From 2-01-FULL-39-33 sp964361645 (GTDB lineage Bacteria > Patescibacteriota > Patescibacteriia > 2-01-FULL-39-33), in the NCBI GenBank assembly GCA_964361645.1, contig CAYIBK010000003.1, forward strand, positions 1-58,970: 58,970 nucleotides of DNA, written 5' to 3'. The notes beneath the pieces were generated by a model. It was not told the DNA's origin and did not search any database. It saw nothing but the letters and a program-made list of their open reading frames with translations. Position 1 is the first letter of the stretch. Every line of letters begins with the position of its first letter. Both the position numbers and the translations under genes were made by a program. Below are positions 1 to 8,979 of this stretch, one piece after another.

Positions 1-290
1 GCATTACCTCGTGAAGTGAGCCATTTAAAACCACCCCACATTATAATAACCGTAGCTAGTATCCCAACCACTCCAACCACAAAACTATACCAAAGTTGTA
101 TATATTCTTCAAAGCCAGAAACCACCTTTACACTTCCTATAGGGACATTAAGGCATAAACCAGAAGCTCCACTGCAATCTTGCTGGGTTGGTGCTGGTGT
201 GGTAATTGGCACATTATTAGCAGCGATTACTGGAGCAATCGGTATTATCAGCCAAGTTAATAATACTAAATTAATAATAATTTTTTTCAT
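1..290 (-). CDS. VirB2/TrbC-like membrane protein, 3' end outside window
   Basis: The reading frame starts at the ATG at 290-288 and runs off the left edge, so only about 96 residues are visible. It has a signal-peptide-like N-terminus (MKKIIINLVLLTWLIIP), a short linker with the pair CSGASGLC, then a hydrophobic segment (WYSFVVGVVGILATV) followed by MWGGFKWLTSRGNA. That block is almost identical to residues of the upstream neighbour, so the two are tandem paralogues. The start overlaps the neighbour's stop (TAATG), which suggests translational coupling. The fold suggests a small two-helix pilin-like subunit of a type IV secretion-like apparatus. That role is an inference from the membrane topology and the transglycosylase neighbour. 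The C-terminus cannot be judged. Confidence 0.75.
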   Translation of the reverse strand, partial: MKKIIINLVLLTWLIIPIAPVIAANNVPITTPAPTQQDCSGASGLCLNVPIGSVKVVSGFEEYIQLWYSFVVGVVGILATVIIMWGGFKWLTSRGN

Positions 291-1540
291 TATTGAGAAT
301 CATAATAATTATAATAGGCCATAGTGTTATTAACATATCCTTGAGTTTCAGCTAATCCGCCAGGGTTAATACAACATTGATAAGCTCTAACACCAGGAGT
401 TGAGCAATCCCGGCTTTGGCCTAAAGCATTGCCAACACCATCAGCATAACCGGCATTGTATCCAGCAAAAACATCAGCTTGGCCCAACCCATCTTGATTG
501 GCGTTAACAAAACTGGCAGCTATGGCCACACTTAATTCTGGGTTGTTTATTAATTCGGTTCCTGATATTTGTCTATCGGCAAATTCTGGCATACTATTTA
601 GATTAGAATCATGGCCCACCACGGCAGTAGCAGTTGATGGCAGTATTTGCATTAGCCCGTAAGCTCCGGCCGGACTCACTGCCCTGGGGTTACCACTTGA
701 TTCGGCGGCAGAAATTGCTCTTAAGACATTAGGGTCTACGCCGTAAGCTGTGCCATACTGATCAAACCAACTATCCATTTCAGAGGGAAAGGGAACACCA
801 GGATCTCTGGCTGGCACATTGCTATAATCTATAATTTGACTGTTAGGTCCTTGGCATAAATCAGAAACCGGTTGCCTAGCGCCTGGCTGTTGTGAGGCTG
901 AAGCCGGAGTTGATGATTGATTTACAAAACCATGGCTTCCAGGCAGACCTTTCAAATCAGGTAAAGTGGGGTTTACTAATTGCCGATTGATTATAAATAA
1001 TATGTTATAAGACAAAAAAACTAAAACCAAGCCAATAACCGCCGACCAGATTCTGTCTTTAGCATCGCCTATGGCCGCTGCATTACCCCGAGAGGTGAGC
1101 CATTTAAAGCCACCCCACATCATAATAACTGTAGCCAGTATTCCCACCACACCAACCACAAATTTATACCAAGCGTTTAAATATTTACCTAATATTTCCT
1201 GATCAACTGGTATGCTTCCTTTAAAATCTCCCACAGGAACATTGGGCACAAAAAGTTGTTGCTTAGATTCTAAGCCCACAGGGCTAAGGCCCGTGGTTGA
1301 CTGTTTATAAGCTTGTGAGCCTTGTGGAAAATCACCCTGACATTGTTTTTGACAAATACTAAATTGAGCATTATCTACAAAATTAGCATAGCAATTTTTT
1401 AGACAAGATTCATATTCACCCTGTGTATCAGCTAAAACTTTTGGAGTAGTTATAATAACTAAAATTAATAAAATAAAAAAATATAATATTAATTTTGAAA
1501 AATGATTAAAAATTATTTGTTTTTTTATTAGGTTAATCAT
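290..1540 (-). CDS. VirB2-like membrane domain fused to lytic transglycosylase
   Basis: 416 residues. An N-terminal hydrophobic signal (about residues 15-37) is followed by a Cys-containing segment (CLKNCYANF, CQKQC), then two hydrophobic helices (about 125-180) around the motif WGGFKWLTSRGNAAA. The second half is a soluble SLT/lysozyme-like domain. SAAESSGNPRAVSP carries the expected catalytic Glu, AYGLMQILPSTA is the classic second motif, and FAGYNAG is the third. The domain would cleave peptidoglycan glycan strands outside the membrane. In type IV secretion systems VirB1 is such an enzyme and VirB2 the pilin, so this looks like a fusion of both roles, which is inference. It is the second-last visible gene of a leftward cluster and overlaps its downstream paralogue by one base. 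Confidence 0.82.
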   Translation of the reverse strand: MINLIKKQIIFNHFSKLILYFFILLILVIITTPKVLADTQGEYESCLKNCYANFVDNAQFSICQKQCQGDFPQGSQAYKQSTTGLSPVGLESKQQLFVPNVPVGDFKGSIPVDQEILGKYLNAWYKFVVGVVGILATVIMMWGGFKWLTSRGNAAAIGDAKDRIWSAVIGLVLVFLSYNILFIINRQLVNPTLPDLKGLPGSHGFVNQSSTPASASQQPGARQPVSDLCQGPNSQIIDYSNVPARDPGVPFPSEMDSWFDQYGTAYGVDPNVLRAISAAESSGNPRAVSPAGAYGLMQILPSTATAVVGHDSNLNSMPEFADRQISGTELINNPELSVAIAASFVNANQDGLGQADVFAGYNAGYADGVGNALGQSRDCSTPGVRAYQCCINPGGLAETQGYVNNTMAYYNYYDSQ

Positions 1541-1568
1541 TTAAAAAATTAAGAATGTTGTTTATGTT

Positions 1569-1773
1569 GTCATTGCGATCCGTCTAAGGAGAGAGAAGCA
1601 ATCCCGTAGATCAAAACGTCATTGCGAGGAACGAAGCAATCCCATAATTTACAGCTGTCATTGCGAGCTTGCGAAGCAATCATCTAGCAATAAAACCAAG
1701 GGATCCCTTCCACGCATCAAGTGCGGGGTCGTGATGACGCTTCGCGTCAGATTGCTTTATGTCTCGCAATGAC
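1569..1773. repeat. Dispersed CATTGCGAG/GCAATCCC hairpin repeats
   Basis: Intergenic tract with three head units of the type GTCATTGCGA...GAAGCAATC and one tail unit in inverted orientation ending TCTCGCAATGAC, so the tract can fold on itself. The same family recurs at 2560, 5388, 25596, 33790, 51400 and 58206, always between genes. It lies between the transglycosylase gene and the DsbA-like gene. Confidence 0.85.
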
Positions 1774-1800
1774 AAAAAAGTAAAAATAATAATAATCAGA

Positions 1801-2532
1801 TTATCTATTTAATTCAGCCTTTATAACTACTTCAAAATCTTCTAAGGTGGCGATGCCGGATATTTCTTGACTGTTGATATAAAAATGGGGGGTGCCGGAA
1901 ATTGATAACTCCGCCGCTTCACTGACATCTGCATCTATTAAATTTTGAAATTTTTTGCTATTAATGCAATCGGTTAATTTATTTACATCCAGCCCAACAT
2001 CCTGTCCTATTTTTTTTAAGTTGTTAAGAGAAAAATCATTTTGGTTTTCCCAAAGCATGTCTTGGTATTGCCAAAATTTGTTCTGATCATTAGAGCACCT
2101 AGAAGCTAAATGGGCCAAATCGGCTTGAGGATAAAGATCGGGTAGAGGCAAATCCTTCCAAACCAGTTTAACTTGGTCCGAATATTTATCTAAGACCTGT
2201 TTTAATATCGGTTGCACTTCGCGACTAGCTGGACAGCCATAGCAGGAAAATTCAAATATAGTTATAGGCGCATCAGTTTTGCCCAAAACTGGGGAATTTT
2301 CACCAATTGCCGGTTCGGTTATAATATTTTGCTTAACATAAGTAATAAGATTGGATGATTCTAGATCTATTTGGGTATTGAAATCCTTTAGGGCATCAGC
2401 CAAGGGATCACTTTTTATTTCTGGCGATTTGGTAAATATGGCCAGTAGCAACATTAATATAAACATCACCCCAAAGATTATTAAAATCAATTTTAAGTAA
2501 TTTATTTTTTTATTTTTTTTCTTGAAGATCAT
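1801..2532 (-). CDS. Membrane-anchored DsbA-like thiol oxidoreductase
   Basis: 243 residues from the ATG at 2532. A longer frame continues upstream to 2643 but translates the dispersed repeat, so it is not the real start. A lysine-rich N-terminus and one transmembrane helix (LKLILIIFGVMFILMLLLAIF) anchor the protein with its catalytic domain outside. The thioredoxin fold follows: TIFEFSCYGCPASREVQP carries the CxxC active site (C-Y-G-C), and SGTPHFYIN gives the cis-Pro loop. DSBA-family enzymes introduce disulfide bonds into exported proteins. The Cys-rich secreted proteins in this window (for example at 290-1540 and 15724-17436) are plausible clients, which is an inference. Confidence 0.87.
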   Translation of the reverse strand: MIFKKKNKKINYLKLILIIFGVMFILMLLLAIFTKSPEIKSDPLADALKDFNTQIDLESSNLITYVKQNIITEPAIGENSPVLGKTDAPITIFEFSCYGCPASREVQPILKQVLDKYSDQVKLVWKDLPLPDLYPQADLAHLASRCSNDQNKFWQYQDMLWENQNDFSLNNLKKIGQDVGLDVNKLTDCINSKKFQNLIDADVSEAAELSISGTPHFYINSQEISGIATLEDFEVVIKAELNR

Positions 2533-2559
2533 TTTTATAATTTGATTATTATGATACTT

Positions 2560-2647
2560 GTCATTGCGAAGGAGCTTAAGCGACTGAAGCAATCTCATGT
2601 GTATATAAAATGGGATTGCTTCTCCGCCCTGGGCGGATCGCAATGAC
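2560..2647. repeat. Dispersed CATTGCGA hairpin repeat
   Basis: One head unit (GTCATTGCGAAGGAG...GAAGCAATCTCATG) and one inverted unit (GGGATTGCTTC...ATCGCAATGAC) form a long imperfect hairpin directly upstream of the DsbA-like gene. The unit supplies in-frame codons that artificially lengthen the DsbA frame. Confidence 0.85.
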
Positions 2648-2711
2648 GATTTAAAAACATGTGATGGCGGAGCTTATTCTAAGCGAAACAGTGGATCTTA
2701 CAATGATCATT

Positions 2712-3959
2712 TTACAGATTAATTTTATAGATTTTATTACTATTTTTATCAGTAAACATCAGATAATTTAAGCCCTCGTTTATAATTATATTAGATATGG
2801 TGTGATCGCCCACAGGATTAGCTATTAAAGTTTTGGCCCCCGTTTCCAAATTAATCTCGTATATTTGATCGGGGATATTATTAGCTATTTGATCGTTCAT
2901 ACCCGCGCCTATTGGCAGGCTGGTGGGAACGGCGCAATAAACTTTATTGCTAGAAAAAGTGCATTTATCAGACCAAGTTTCTAAACCTAAGCTACGGCGG
3001 TTATTGCCAATAGAATCGGCATTGGTGTCCGAAATCCAAAGCTGCGGTTTGAAATCGTTAGCAGAGCTATAAACACTATAAACCATTCTATCACCCGTCG
3101 GAGACCATTGTCCTCTAAAATCCCTGCCCTCAACTAGCATGTATTTGAAATTCTCATTATTTAAACCAATAAAATAAATTTCTGATTTGTCTAAATCTTT
3201 GCCTTGGGCGTATGTGGCCACCATTTGTTTATTGGGCGACCAGTTAACTGTGAATCTATCTCCTTGATCGCTTAAATTTTCCAAAATAATTGGCTGGGAG
3301 CCATCGGGCTTAGCTACAGCTAAGAATCTGTTTTCCGGATCAAGGGCGTCGCTTTTGAAAGCTATTTGCTGATCAGTGGGGGAGAAAGAAAAATCATACC
3401 AATGCTTGGGCAGCGTTAATTGCTCTGTTGTTTTGAAATCATAAATAATATTTGAGCCATCGGGGTATTCTAAAATTGCTTTGGTTCTATTTTGCGACCA
3501 AGTTACTTGGTTAACATCATGGAAAACTTTACTGCTAAATTCTTTAATTGTTCCATCAGCTGAAAGGATATAGAATTTTCCATCACCTGGATTGTAATAA
3601 ATTATTTGTCCGTCTCCACTGGCGGTAGCAAATAAAGAAGGTGAGTTGGTTAGTTCGTTTACCTCGGTTAAGCCTCCGTTTGCTACAGCGGATGGCTCAG
3701 CGCTAGTAGGCGTGTTTATCACTCCATTAGCATTGTCATTGATTATGGGCAGTCCAGTATTGGCGTTGACGGTGTAAATTCGGCCGTTGATATTTACAGT
3801 TGTTGGCAATTGTCCATTAACTTGGTTGGTATTTGCTGTTCCTGGCTCAGTTGGGGTAATCAATGGTTTAAAAAAGAAATAATAAATAAAAAACCCAAAG
3901 AGTATTACCGAGCCGATAAAGAGAGCGATAATGCCTAATTTTTTCCAGTCTAAGTTCAT
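2712..3959 (-). CDS. Membrane-anchored TolB/WD40-like beta-propeller protein
   Basis: 415 residues. A short cytoplasmic N-terminus is followed by one transmembrane helix (LGIIALFIGSVILFGFFIYYFFF). A Thr/Asn/Pro-rich linker leads into a domain with repeated blade-like strands, for example ATASGDGQIIYYNPGDGKFYIL, NVTWSQNR-type and FSFSPTDQQIAFKS, NWSPNKQMVATY, QWSPTGDRMVYSV. These 'WSP/FSP...' repeats are typical of TolB-like propellers. The propeller would sit outside the membrane and probably mediates protein contacts. No catalytic residues are apparent. It lies 21 bp downstream of the charged membrane protein in the same leftward cluster as the DsbA-like and secretion-like genes. Confidence 0.75.
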   Translation of the reverse strand: MNLDWKKLGIIALFIGSVILFGFFIYYFFFKPLITPTEPGTANTNQVNGQLPTTVNINGRIYTVNANTGLPIINDNANGVINTPTSAEPSAVANGGLTEVNELTNSPSLFATASGDGQIIYYNPGDGKFYILSADGTIKEFSSKVFHDVNQVTWSQNRTKAILEYPDGSNIIYDFKTTEQLTLPKHWYDFSFSPTDQQIAFKSDALDPENRFLAVAKPDGSQPIILENLSDQGDRFTVNWSPNKQMVATYAQGKDLDKSEIYFIGLNNENFKYMLVEGRDFRGQWSPTGDRMVYSVYSSANDFKPQLWISDTNADSIGNNRRSLGLETWSDKCTFSSNKVYCAVPTSLPIGAGMNDQIANNIPDQIYEINLETGAKTLIANPVGDHTISNIIINEGLNYLMFTDKNSNKIYKINL

Positions 3960-3980
3960 ATAGATATATTTTTATTTATT

Positions 3981-5168
3981 TTATTGAAAACATCTTTTTT
4001 CTGCTTCAGAAAGAGCTGTATCCCCGCCAGGCAATACTCCTGAAAGCCAAATGTTGAATAAATTCCATGTACCGCAACTAACCATTTTATAAATTAAGAC
4101 AATAAATATAACAATAATTGATAAGACAAATATATTAATTATCATTAATATTATTATTTCTGTCCATTTGGCCAAGTCTTTACTGGGTATCCATTTGCCT
4201 ATTAAATAATCATCGCCGAATTGGCAGACATAATTAGGTAATAGTAGAGAAAAGACTAAAAAGACATTTAAGCCTAACAGCGATAACAAGGTCCAATCCA
4301 CCCAAACAGCGCCCCAAAGTGTGGTTAAAAGCCACTGCGTTCCGACTTGAGTTGTAGCTCCAGCAATTTCTTCCCCCGCTCCAATAGCATTACCTGATAA
4401 AGCTTTACTAGCTATATTTTTAGCTTGATTTAATTGTTGGGCGGTACTAGCTCCCTCGCTATCTTTTTCTTTTGGTTTATTTGTTTCCCCAGTTTTATCA
4501 GATTTTCCCGCTGGGATTCTTAAATTTTCTTTTTCTGGTTTAGGGCCCAATCCCTCTGGTTTTTTATCTGGTTTAGTGGTGTTATCTTTGCTACTCCCAT
4601 CTTTTTTGTCATCTCTGTCTTTATTTTCTTCTTTTTTACCATCGTCATTATCCTTACCTTCTTTTTTGTTTTCATCTTTGTTTTGATTTTTGCCATCTTC
4701 TTTGTCTTTATCCTTGGTTTTGTCTTTATTTTCGTCTTTTTTTTCTTTCTTATCTTTATCTTTTCCCTCATCTTTATCTTTTTTCCTTTCTTCATCCTTA
4801 TCCTTATCTTTCTGTTGAGTTTTACTCTCGTTTCTGGAACCGTACTCGCTACCTTGGTCAGTACCAAAATATGACTGTTCATTTCCTACTTCGTCATAAT
4901 TGTTCTCCTGATCGTTCTCATTTTCACTGTTATTATTCTCCGAAAAATTATCAGTAGAAGTATCTGGCTCTTGAGCTTTATTCTGTTGTTGATTGGCTTG
5001 GTATTTTCTTCTTTTTAGCTCCATTTCTTGGCTTGGTCTTTGACCAAACGATTTGTTTATTTCAAAATCAACCCCTTCTTTTTTGGTTGGATTATTTAAT
5101 CTTGCCGAGCGGGTAATTTTTTCTTGTTTATCGGCATTCTTTAATTTATGGGCTAAATTATCAGACAT
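3981..5168 (-). CDS. Lys/Asp/Glu low-complexity protein with C-terminal membrane domain
   Basis: 395 residues, family not recognised. Residues 1-100 are polar and Asn/Gln-rich. About 115-235 is an extreme low-complexity tract of Lys, Asp, Glu and Asn (repeated KDKDK, KKDENKD, DGKKEE) that should be disordered. A linker leads to a C-terminal membrane domain with about three hydrophobic segments (LLTTLWGAVWVDWTLLSLLGL, VFLVFSLLLPNYVC, IIILMIINIFVLSIIVIFIVLIY). Near the C-terminus are Cys pairs (SCGTW, KRCFQ). It is the first gene of the leftward cluster that includes the propeller, DsbA-like and VirB2-like proteins, so it may be a membrane component of that apparatus; this is inference. Other frames through the low-complexity tract are shadows. 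Confidence 0.65.
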   Translation of the reverse strand: MSDNLAHKLKNADKQEKITRSARLNNPTKKEGVDFEINKSFGQRPSQEMELKRRKYQANQQQNKAQEPDTSTDNFSENNNSENENDQENNYDEVGNEQSYFGTDQGSEYGSRNESKTQQKDKDKDEERKKDKDEGKDKDKKEKKDENKDKTKDKDKEDGKNQNKDENKKEGKDNDDGKKEENKDRDDKKDGSSKDNTTKPDKKPEGLGPKPEKENLRIPAGKSDKTGETNKPKEKDSEGASTAQQLNQAKNIASKALSGNAIGAGEEIAGATTQVGTQWLLTTLWGAVWVDWTLLSLLGLNVFLVFSLLLPNYVCQFGDDYLIGKWIPSKDLAKWTEIIILMIINIFVLSIIVIFIVLIYKMVSCGTWNLFNIWLSGVLPGGDTALSEAEKRCFQ

Positions 5169-5176
5169 TTTTAGTT

Positions 5177-5279
5177 GAAAGTTTTAAAGTTTTAAAGTTT
5201 TAAAGTTATTTATGGTTGACTTGTCTAATAATTACAATAATTCCAATATTTTACGAACTTTATAACTTTATAAACTTTT
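5177..5279. repeat. Word-repeat palindrome (AAAGTTTT / AACTTTATA)
   Basis: The left arm repeats AAAGTTTT four times (5177-5207). After about 48 bp the right arm repeats the complementary word as AACTTTATAACTTTATAAAC (5256-5275). The arms form an imperfect hairpin upstream of the gene at 3981-5168. Two relatives with nearly the same words are at 8980-9077 and 26619-26719. Confidence 0.7.
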
Positions 5280-5339
5280 GACTAATTGTTATTATTATAC
5301 CATTTTTTATAATAACAAGCCAAGAATAATATTAATCAC

Positions 5340-5366
5340 AAAAAATCAGCTAAAAGCTGATTTTTT
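5340..5366 (-). terminator. Rho-independent terminator after clpC
   Basis: Perfect 12-bp stem (5340-5351 with 5355-5366) and a 3-nt loop. Read leftwards it is AAAAAATCAGCT-TTT-AGCTGATTTTTT, with the T-run inside the 3' arm. It lies downstream of the leftward clpC gene and insulates it from the secretion-like cluster. Confidence 0.8.
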
Positions 5367-5387
5367 GTTATTGTGAGTTCTTTTTTT

Positions 5388-5484
5388 GTCATTGCGAGGG
5401 AGCGGAGCGGACGAAGCAATCTTGTGTTTATATAAAGTGTAATTGCTTCATTCCCTGCCTACCGGTAGACAGGTTCGCAACGAC
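5388..5484. repeat. Dispersed CATTGCGAG hairpin repeat
   Basis: One head unit (GTCATTGCGAGGGAGCGGAG...GAAGCAATC) and one inverted, slightly diverged tail unit (AATTGCTTC...GTTCGCAACGAC). It lies between the clpC stop and its terminator. Confidence 0.85.
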
Positions 5485-5502
5485 GAGAAGGTTGAATAGA
5501 TT

Positions 5503-7989
5503 TTATGTTTTACTACTAATAATAATTTTTTCTTTTTCACCGATGATTTTTACGGTGGATCCTGTGATTATTTCATCTTCTAATATTTTTTGAGAAATAA
5601 TTGATTCTATCATTTTTTGAATGGCTTTTTTGATACCTCTGGCGCCTTGATCAATTTGTTGGCTTTCTTTAGCGATGACTTTCATGGCTGATTGGTCTAA
5701 TTCCGATTTAATGCCCTTTTTAGATAGTTTTAGCGCTAAATCATCAAATTCCAATTTAGTGATTTTTTCCAAATCGTTTTCTGTTAAGGGAGAAAAACAG
5801 ATGATTTCATCTAATCTGTTTATAAATTCAATTTTAAAGAAATCTTTAACTTCCGAGAATATTTTCTCTGTTGGTTTGCTGTTGGCATTCTTATTAAGAG
5901 AGGAATCAAAACCAATAGCCTCATTTTTATCACCAAAGTAGTGAGAGCCGATATTGGAAGTCATAATAATAATAGTGTTGCGGAAATTTATTTTAGTGCC
6001 GGCGGCATCGGTTAAATAGCCGTCTTCCAAAACTTGAAGTAGCAGATCAAATATTTCTGGGTTGGCTTTTTCAATTTCATCAAATAAAACTATAGAATAT
6101 GGCTTATGTTTCACCCTTTCTGTTAATTGCCCGCTTTCTTTGTAACCCACATAGCCGGCTGGAGCGCCTATCAATTTGGAAGTGTTGAATTTCTCGCTGT
6201 ATTCAGACATATCAATTTTAATCAAAGCATCTTTGTGGCCAAATAATTCCTCGGCTAAAACTCTGGCGGTATGAGTTTTGCCCGTACCACTGGGGCCCAC
6301 TAACAAGAACGAAGCCAGAGGCTTATTTTCTGGTGTTAAGCCGGCTTTGGCTCTTTTTATGAATTGGGCGATTAAAGCAGTAGCCTCATTTTGCCCGATA
6401 ACCTTTTTTTGCAAAGAATTATCCAGTTTCATGATTTTTATTTTTTCTGAAGAAAGCAGGTCTTCAGTTGGTATGCCGGTGGATTTGGCCACTATCTTAG
6501 CGATATCAGAGCCGATTATTTTGCCAATCATTTTATCTTTTTGTAATTCCACCTTTTTTTCCATTTCAAATAATTCATCCTCTAAAGTCTGGCCCTGGTC
6601 TTTTAGCTTTATAGCCAGATCATAGTTTTCATCAATAACAGCTTGGTTTTTTCTTTTTTGTGAATCTAAAATATCTAATCTTATTTTTTTTATTTTTTGA
6701 TCTAAGATTGATGGTTTTTTATTAACTCTAATGGCAGCGCTAGCCTCATCTATTAAATCTATGGCTTTATCGGGCAAGAATTTATCGGTGATATATTTTT
6801 GGCTGAGTTCTACGGAAAAATCTATGGCTTCATCGCTTATTTCTACTCGATGGAAATTTTCAAAATAATTTTTAATGCCATGCAAAATTTCCTTGGCTTG
6901 ATTTTCTGTCGGTTCTACTAATTTAACTGGCTGAAACCTTCTATTTAGAGCCGGATCGTTTTCTATGCTTTTGCGGTAATCATTAAATGTGGTAGCGCCA
7001 ATGCATCTGATTTCGCCCCTGGCCAGGGCTGGTTTTAAGATATTGGCGGCATCCATAGAGCCAGAGGCCGAACCAGTGCCCACAATATTGTGTATTTCAT
7101 CTATAAATAAAATTACTTCTGGCCTGTTTCTAGCCTCATCAATTATTTGTTTTATTCTGCTTTCGAATTCTCCGCGGTACATAGTGCCAGAGACAGCCGA
7201 GGTTAAATCAAGCATATAAACTCTCTTGTTTAGGAGAGCTTCTGGCACTTCGCCATTGACAATTTTTTTGGCCAAACCCTCGACAATAGCCGTCTTACCT
7301 ACGCCCGGTTCACCCAAAATAATAGGATTATTTTTATTTCTTCTGGAAAGTATATGGATTATTCTTAGTATTTCTTCTTCTCGACCGATCACAGGATCAA
7401 TCTTTTTTTGCATTCTTTTGGATGTCAGTTCGGTGCCAAATAAATCTAAAACCGATTGGCGCTTGTCGGGATAGCTATAATCTTCATGTTCTTCCTCTTT
7501 CTCTAAAACCTTAAAGGTTTCAGTTAAGGCTGGTATTTTAGAAGCGCTTTTGAGCATAGAAATAACTTGTCCCGTTATTTCGTTTTTAGAAACTTTAAGG
7601 ATCTTAAGTAAATTTTCTATATTAGCGTCTTGGGATTCCAAGATGGCCGCCAAAAGATGTTCGGTACCGACATATTTATGCTCGTTAATGTAGGCGATTT
7701 TTATTGATTTCTGAATTATGGCCTTAGCTGATGGGGAAAACTTCGGTGCTATTTTTAATTCAATTTTTAAATCAGCTTGGGATAGTTTGGCAATGTTGCT
7801 TCTAATATCATCAACTTTTATTTCTAGTGAAGTTAAAAGTTCTGCACCCACACTGCCCCTTTGGGCAATCAAGCCGTAAAGCACATGCCAAGGATTTATA
7901 AATTCATCACTAAGATCAGTGGCCAGTTTGGCCGCGGCCTTAAGTGATTTTTTATAATTATTAGAAAATTTTTCAAAGGTGTCGAGCAT
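5503..7989 (-). CDS. clpC: ATP-dependent Clp protease ATP-binding subunit ClpC
   Basis: 828 residues, normal for ClpC. An N-terminal Clp_N double repeat (about 1-150) is followed by the first AAA+ module with Walker A GEPGVGKT (226-233) and Walker B VILFIDEIHN. A short UVR-like coiled region (RKNQAVIDENYDLAIKLKDQ) sits where ClpB would have its much longer M domain, which favours ClpC. The second AAA+ module has Walker A GPSGTGKT, Walker B SIVLFDEIEKA and sensor motifs, then the ClpB_D2-small C-terminal domain. It unfolds substrates for the ClpP peptidase or acts as a disaggregase in the cytoplasm. No clpP is visible here. It is transcribed leftwards, away from htpX-lemA in the same direction, with its own terminator. 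Confidence 0.95.
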   Translation of the reverse strand: MLDTFEKFSNNYKKSLKAAAKLATDLSDEFINPWHVLYGLIAQRGSVGAELLTSLEIKVDDIRSNIAKLSQADLKIELKIAPKFSPSAKAIIQKSIKIAYINEHKYVGTEHLLAAILESQDANIENLLKILKVSKNEITGQVISMLKSASKIPALTETFKVLEKEEEHEDYSYPDKRQSVLDLFGTELTSKRMQKKIDPVIGREEEILRIIHILSRRNKNNPIILGEPGVGKTAIVEGLAKKIVNGEVPEALLNKRVYMLDLTSAVSGTMYRGEFESRIKQIIDEARNRPEVILFIDEIHNIVGTGSASGSMDAANILKPALARGEIRCIGATTFNDYRKSIENDPALNRRFQPVKLVEPTENQAKEILHGIKNYFENFHRVEISDEAIDFSVELSQKYITDKFLPDKAIDLIDEASAAIRVNKKPSILDQKIKKIRLDILDSQKRKNQAVIDENYDLAIKLKDQGQTLEDELFEMEKKVELQKDKMIGKIIGSDIAKIVAKSTGIPTEDLLSSEKIKIMKLDNSLQKKVIGQNEATALIAQFIKRAKAGLTPENKPLASFLLVGPSGTGKTHTARVLAEELFGHKDALIKIDMSEYSEKFNTSKLIGAPAGYVGYKESGQLTERVKHKPYSIVLFDEIEKANPEIFDLLLQVLEDGYLTDAAGTKINFRNTIIIMTSNIGSHYFGDKNEAIGFDSSLNKNANSKPTEKIFSEVKDFFKIEFINRLDEIICFSPLTENDLEKITKLEFDDLALKLSKKGIKSELDQSAMKVIAKESQQIDQGARGIKKAIQKMIESIISQKILEDEIITGSTVKIIGEKEKIIISSKT

Positions 7990-8016
7990 TGTGATATTTA
8001 GTTGTTAATTGAACCC

Positions 8017-8083
8017 ACAAATCTACAAATCTTTTACAAATCTACAAATATTTGTAAATTAGTAGTTGATTTGTAAATTTGTA
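8017..8083. repeat. Word-repeat palindrome (ACAAATCT / TTTGTAAA)
   Basis: Left arm 8017-8050 repeats ACAAATCT; right arm 8051-8083 repeats the complementary word TTTGTAAAT. It fills nearly the whole gap between htpX and clpC. The architecture matches the palindromes at 5177, 8980 and 26619, but the word is different. Confidence 0.65.
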
Positions 8084-8088
8084 TGGTC

Positions 8089-8973
8089 TTATGCCATTGA
8101 TCTTAATTTAGCGATGCGATCTTCAAGTGGGGGATGAGTAGAAAAAGCATTAGCCAAGAATTTTTTAGTGCCACGAAATGGGCTGGAAATATATAAATGA
8201 GCCGTAGCATTATTGGCCCGTTTTAAAATAGAGTGATCTCTTGCTATTTTTTCTAGTGCTCTAGCCAACCCCTCAGGATAACGAGTTAAAAGAGAACCAG
8301 AAGCATCAGCCAAGTATTCGCGTTTGCGAGAAACCGCAAATTTTATCAGTTGGGCGATAATGGGGGAGAGGATTATTAAAACTAATCCAATAATTAATAT
8401 GATGGGGTTGCCGCCCCTATCATTATCTCGTCTATTGCCACCAAAAAATGTCATTCTTAAAAACAGATCAGAGAGCAAAGCGATAATGCCCACTAAAATT
8501 ATAACCACTGTCATTAGTCTGATATCGTAATTTTTGATATGTGACAATTCATGGGCAATGACACCTTCTAATTCTTCATTTTCTAATTTATTTATAGCCC
8601 CGGTGGTTATAGCGATAGAAGCATGCTTAGGATCTCGTCCGGTGGCAAAGGCATTGATGGCATCGTCTTCTATAATATGGACTTTGGGAGTGGACATACC
8701 AGCAGTAATACATAAGTTTTCTACCATTCTATAAACATAAGGATTGTCGCCATCGGTAATTTGTTTGGCTCCAGCGGTTAATAATGCCACTTTATCGCCA
8801 GAAAAATAACCAAATAAACTCATTAGAATTGATATTACAATCGCTATCACCAAAATACTGTTACCACCAGCTGTCATATAATCCAAAAAATACCCCAAAA
8901 GTGATATTAGGGCTATGAAAATAATTATTAGTAACCAAGTTTTTCTCTTATTGGAATCAATTTGATTATACAT
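8089..8973 (-). CDS. htpX: M48 family membrane zinc metalloprotease HtpX
   Basis: 294 residues. Two N-terminal transmembrane helices (about 13-30 and 38-58) are followed by the zinc-protease motif VIAHELSHIKNYD (HELSH at 141-145). Two more hydrophobic segments (about 155-175 and 190-215) precede REYLADASG, which supplies the third zinc ligand Glu. HtpX degrades damaged or misfolded membrane proteins. It lies about 100 bp downstream of lemA in the same direction; a lemA-htpX pair is a common arrangement and supports both calls. Confidence 0.95.
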   Translation of the reverse strand: MYNQIDSNKRKTWLLIIIFIALISLLGYFLDYMTAGGNSILVIAIVISILMSLFGYFSGDKVALLTAGAKQITDGDNPYVYRMVENLCITAGMSTPKVHIIEDDAINAFATGRDPKHASIAITTGAINKLENEELEGVIAHELSHIKNYDIRLMTVVIILVGIIALLSDLFLRMTFFGGNRRDNDRGGNPIILIIGLVLIILSPIIAQLIKFAVSRKREYLADASGSLLTRYPEGLARALEKIARDHSILKRANNATAHLYISSPFRGTKKFLANAFSTHPPLEDRIAKLRSMA

Positions 8974-8979
8974 AAATAA

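Noticed and set aside
2533..2643. N-terminal extension of the DsbA-like protein
   Set aside because: The extension translates the dispersed CATTGCGA repeat. The ATG at 2532 gives a normal membrane-anchor start.
4520..4882. Lys- or Phe-rich frames on both strands within the charged low-complexity gene
   Set aside because: They are shadows produced by the repetitive AAR/GAY codons of the real gene at 3981-5168.
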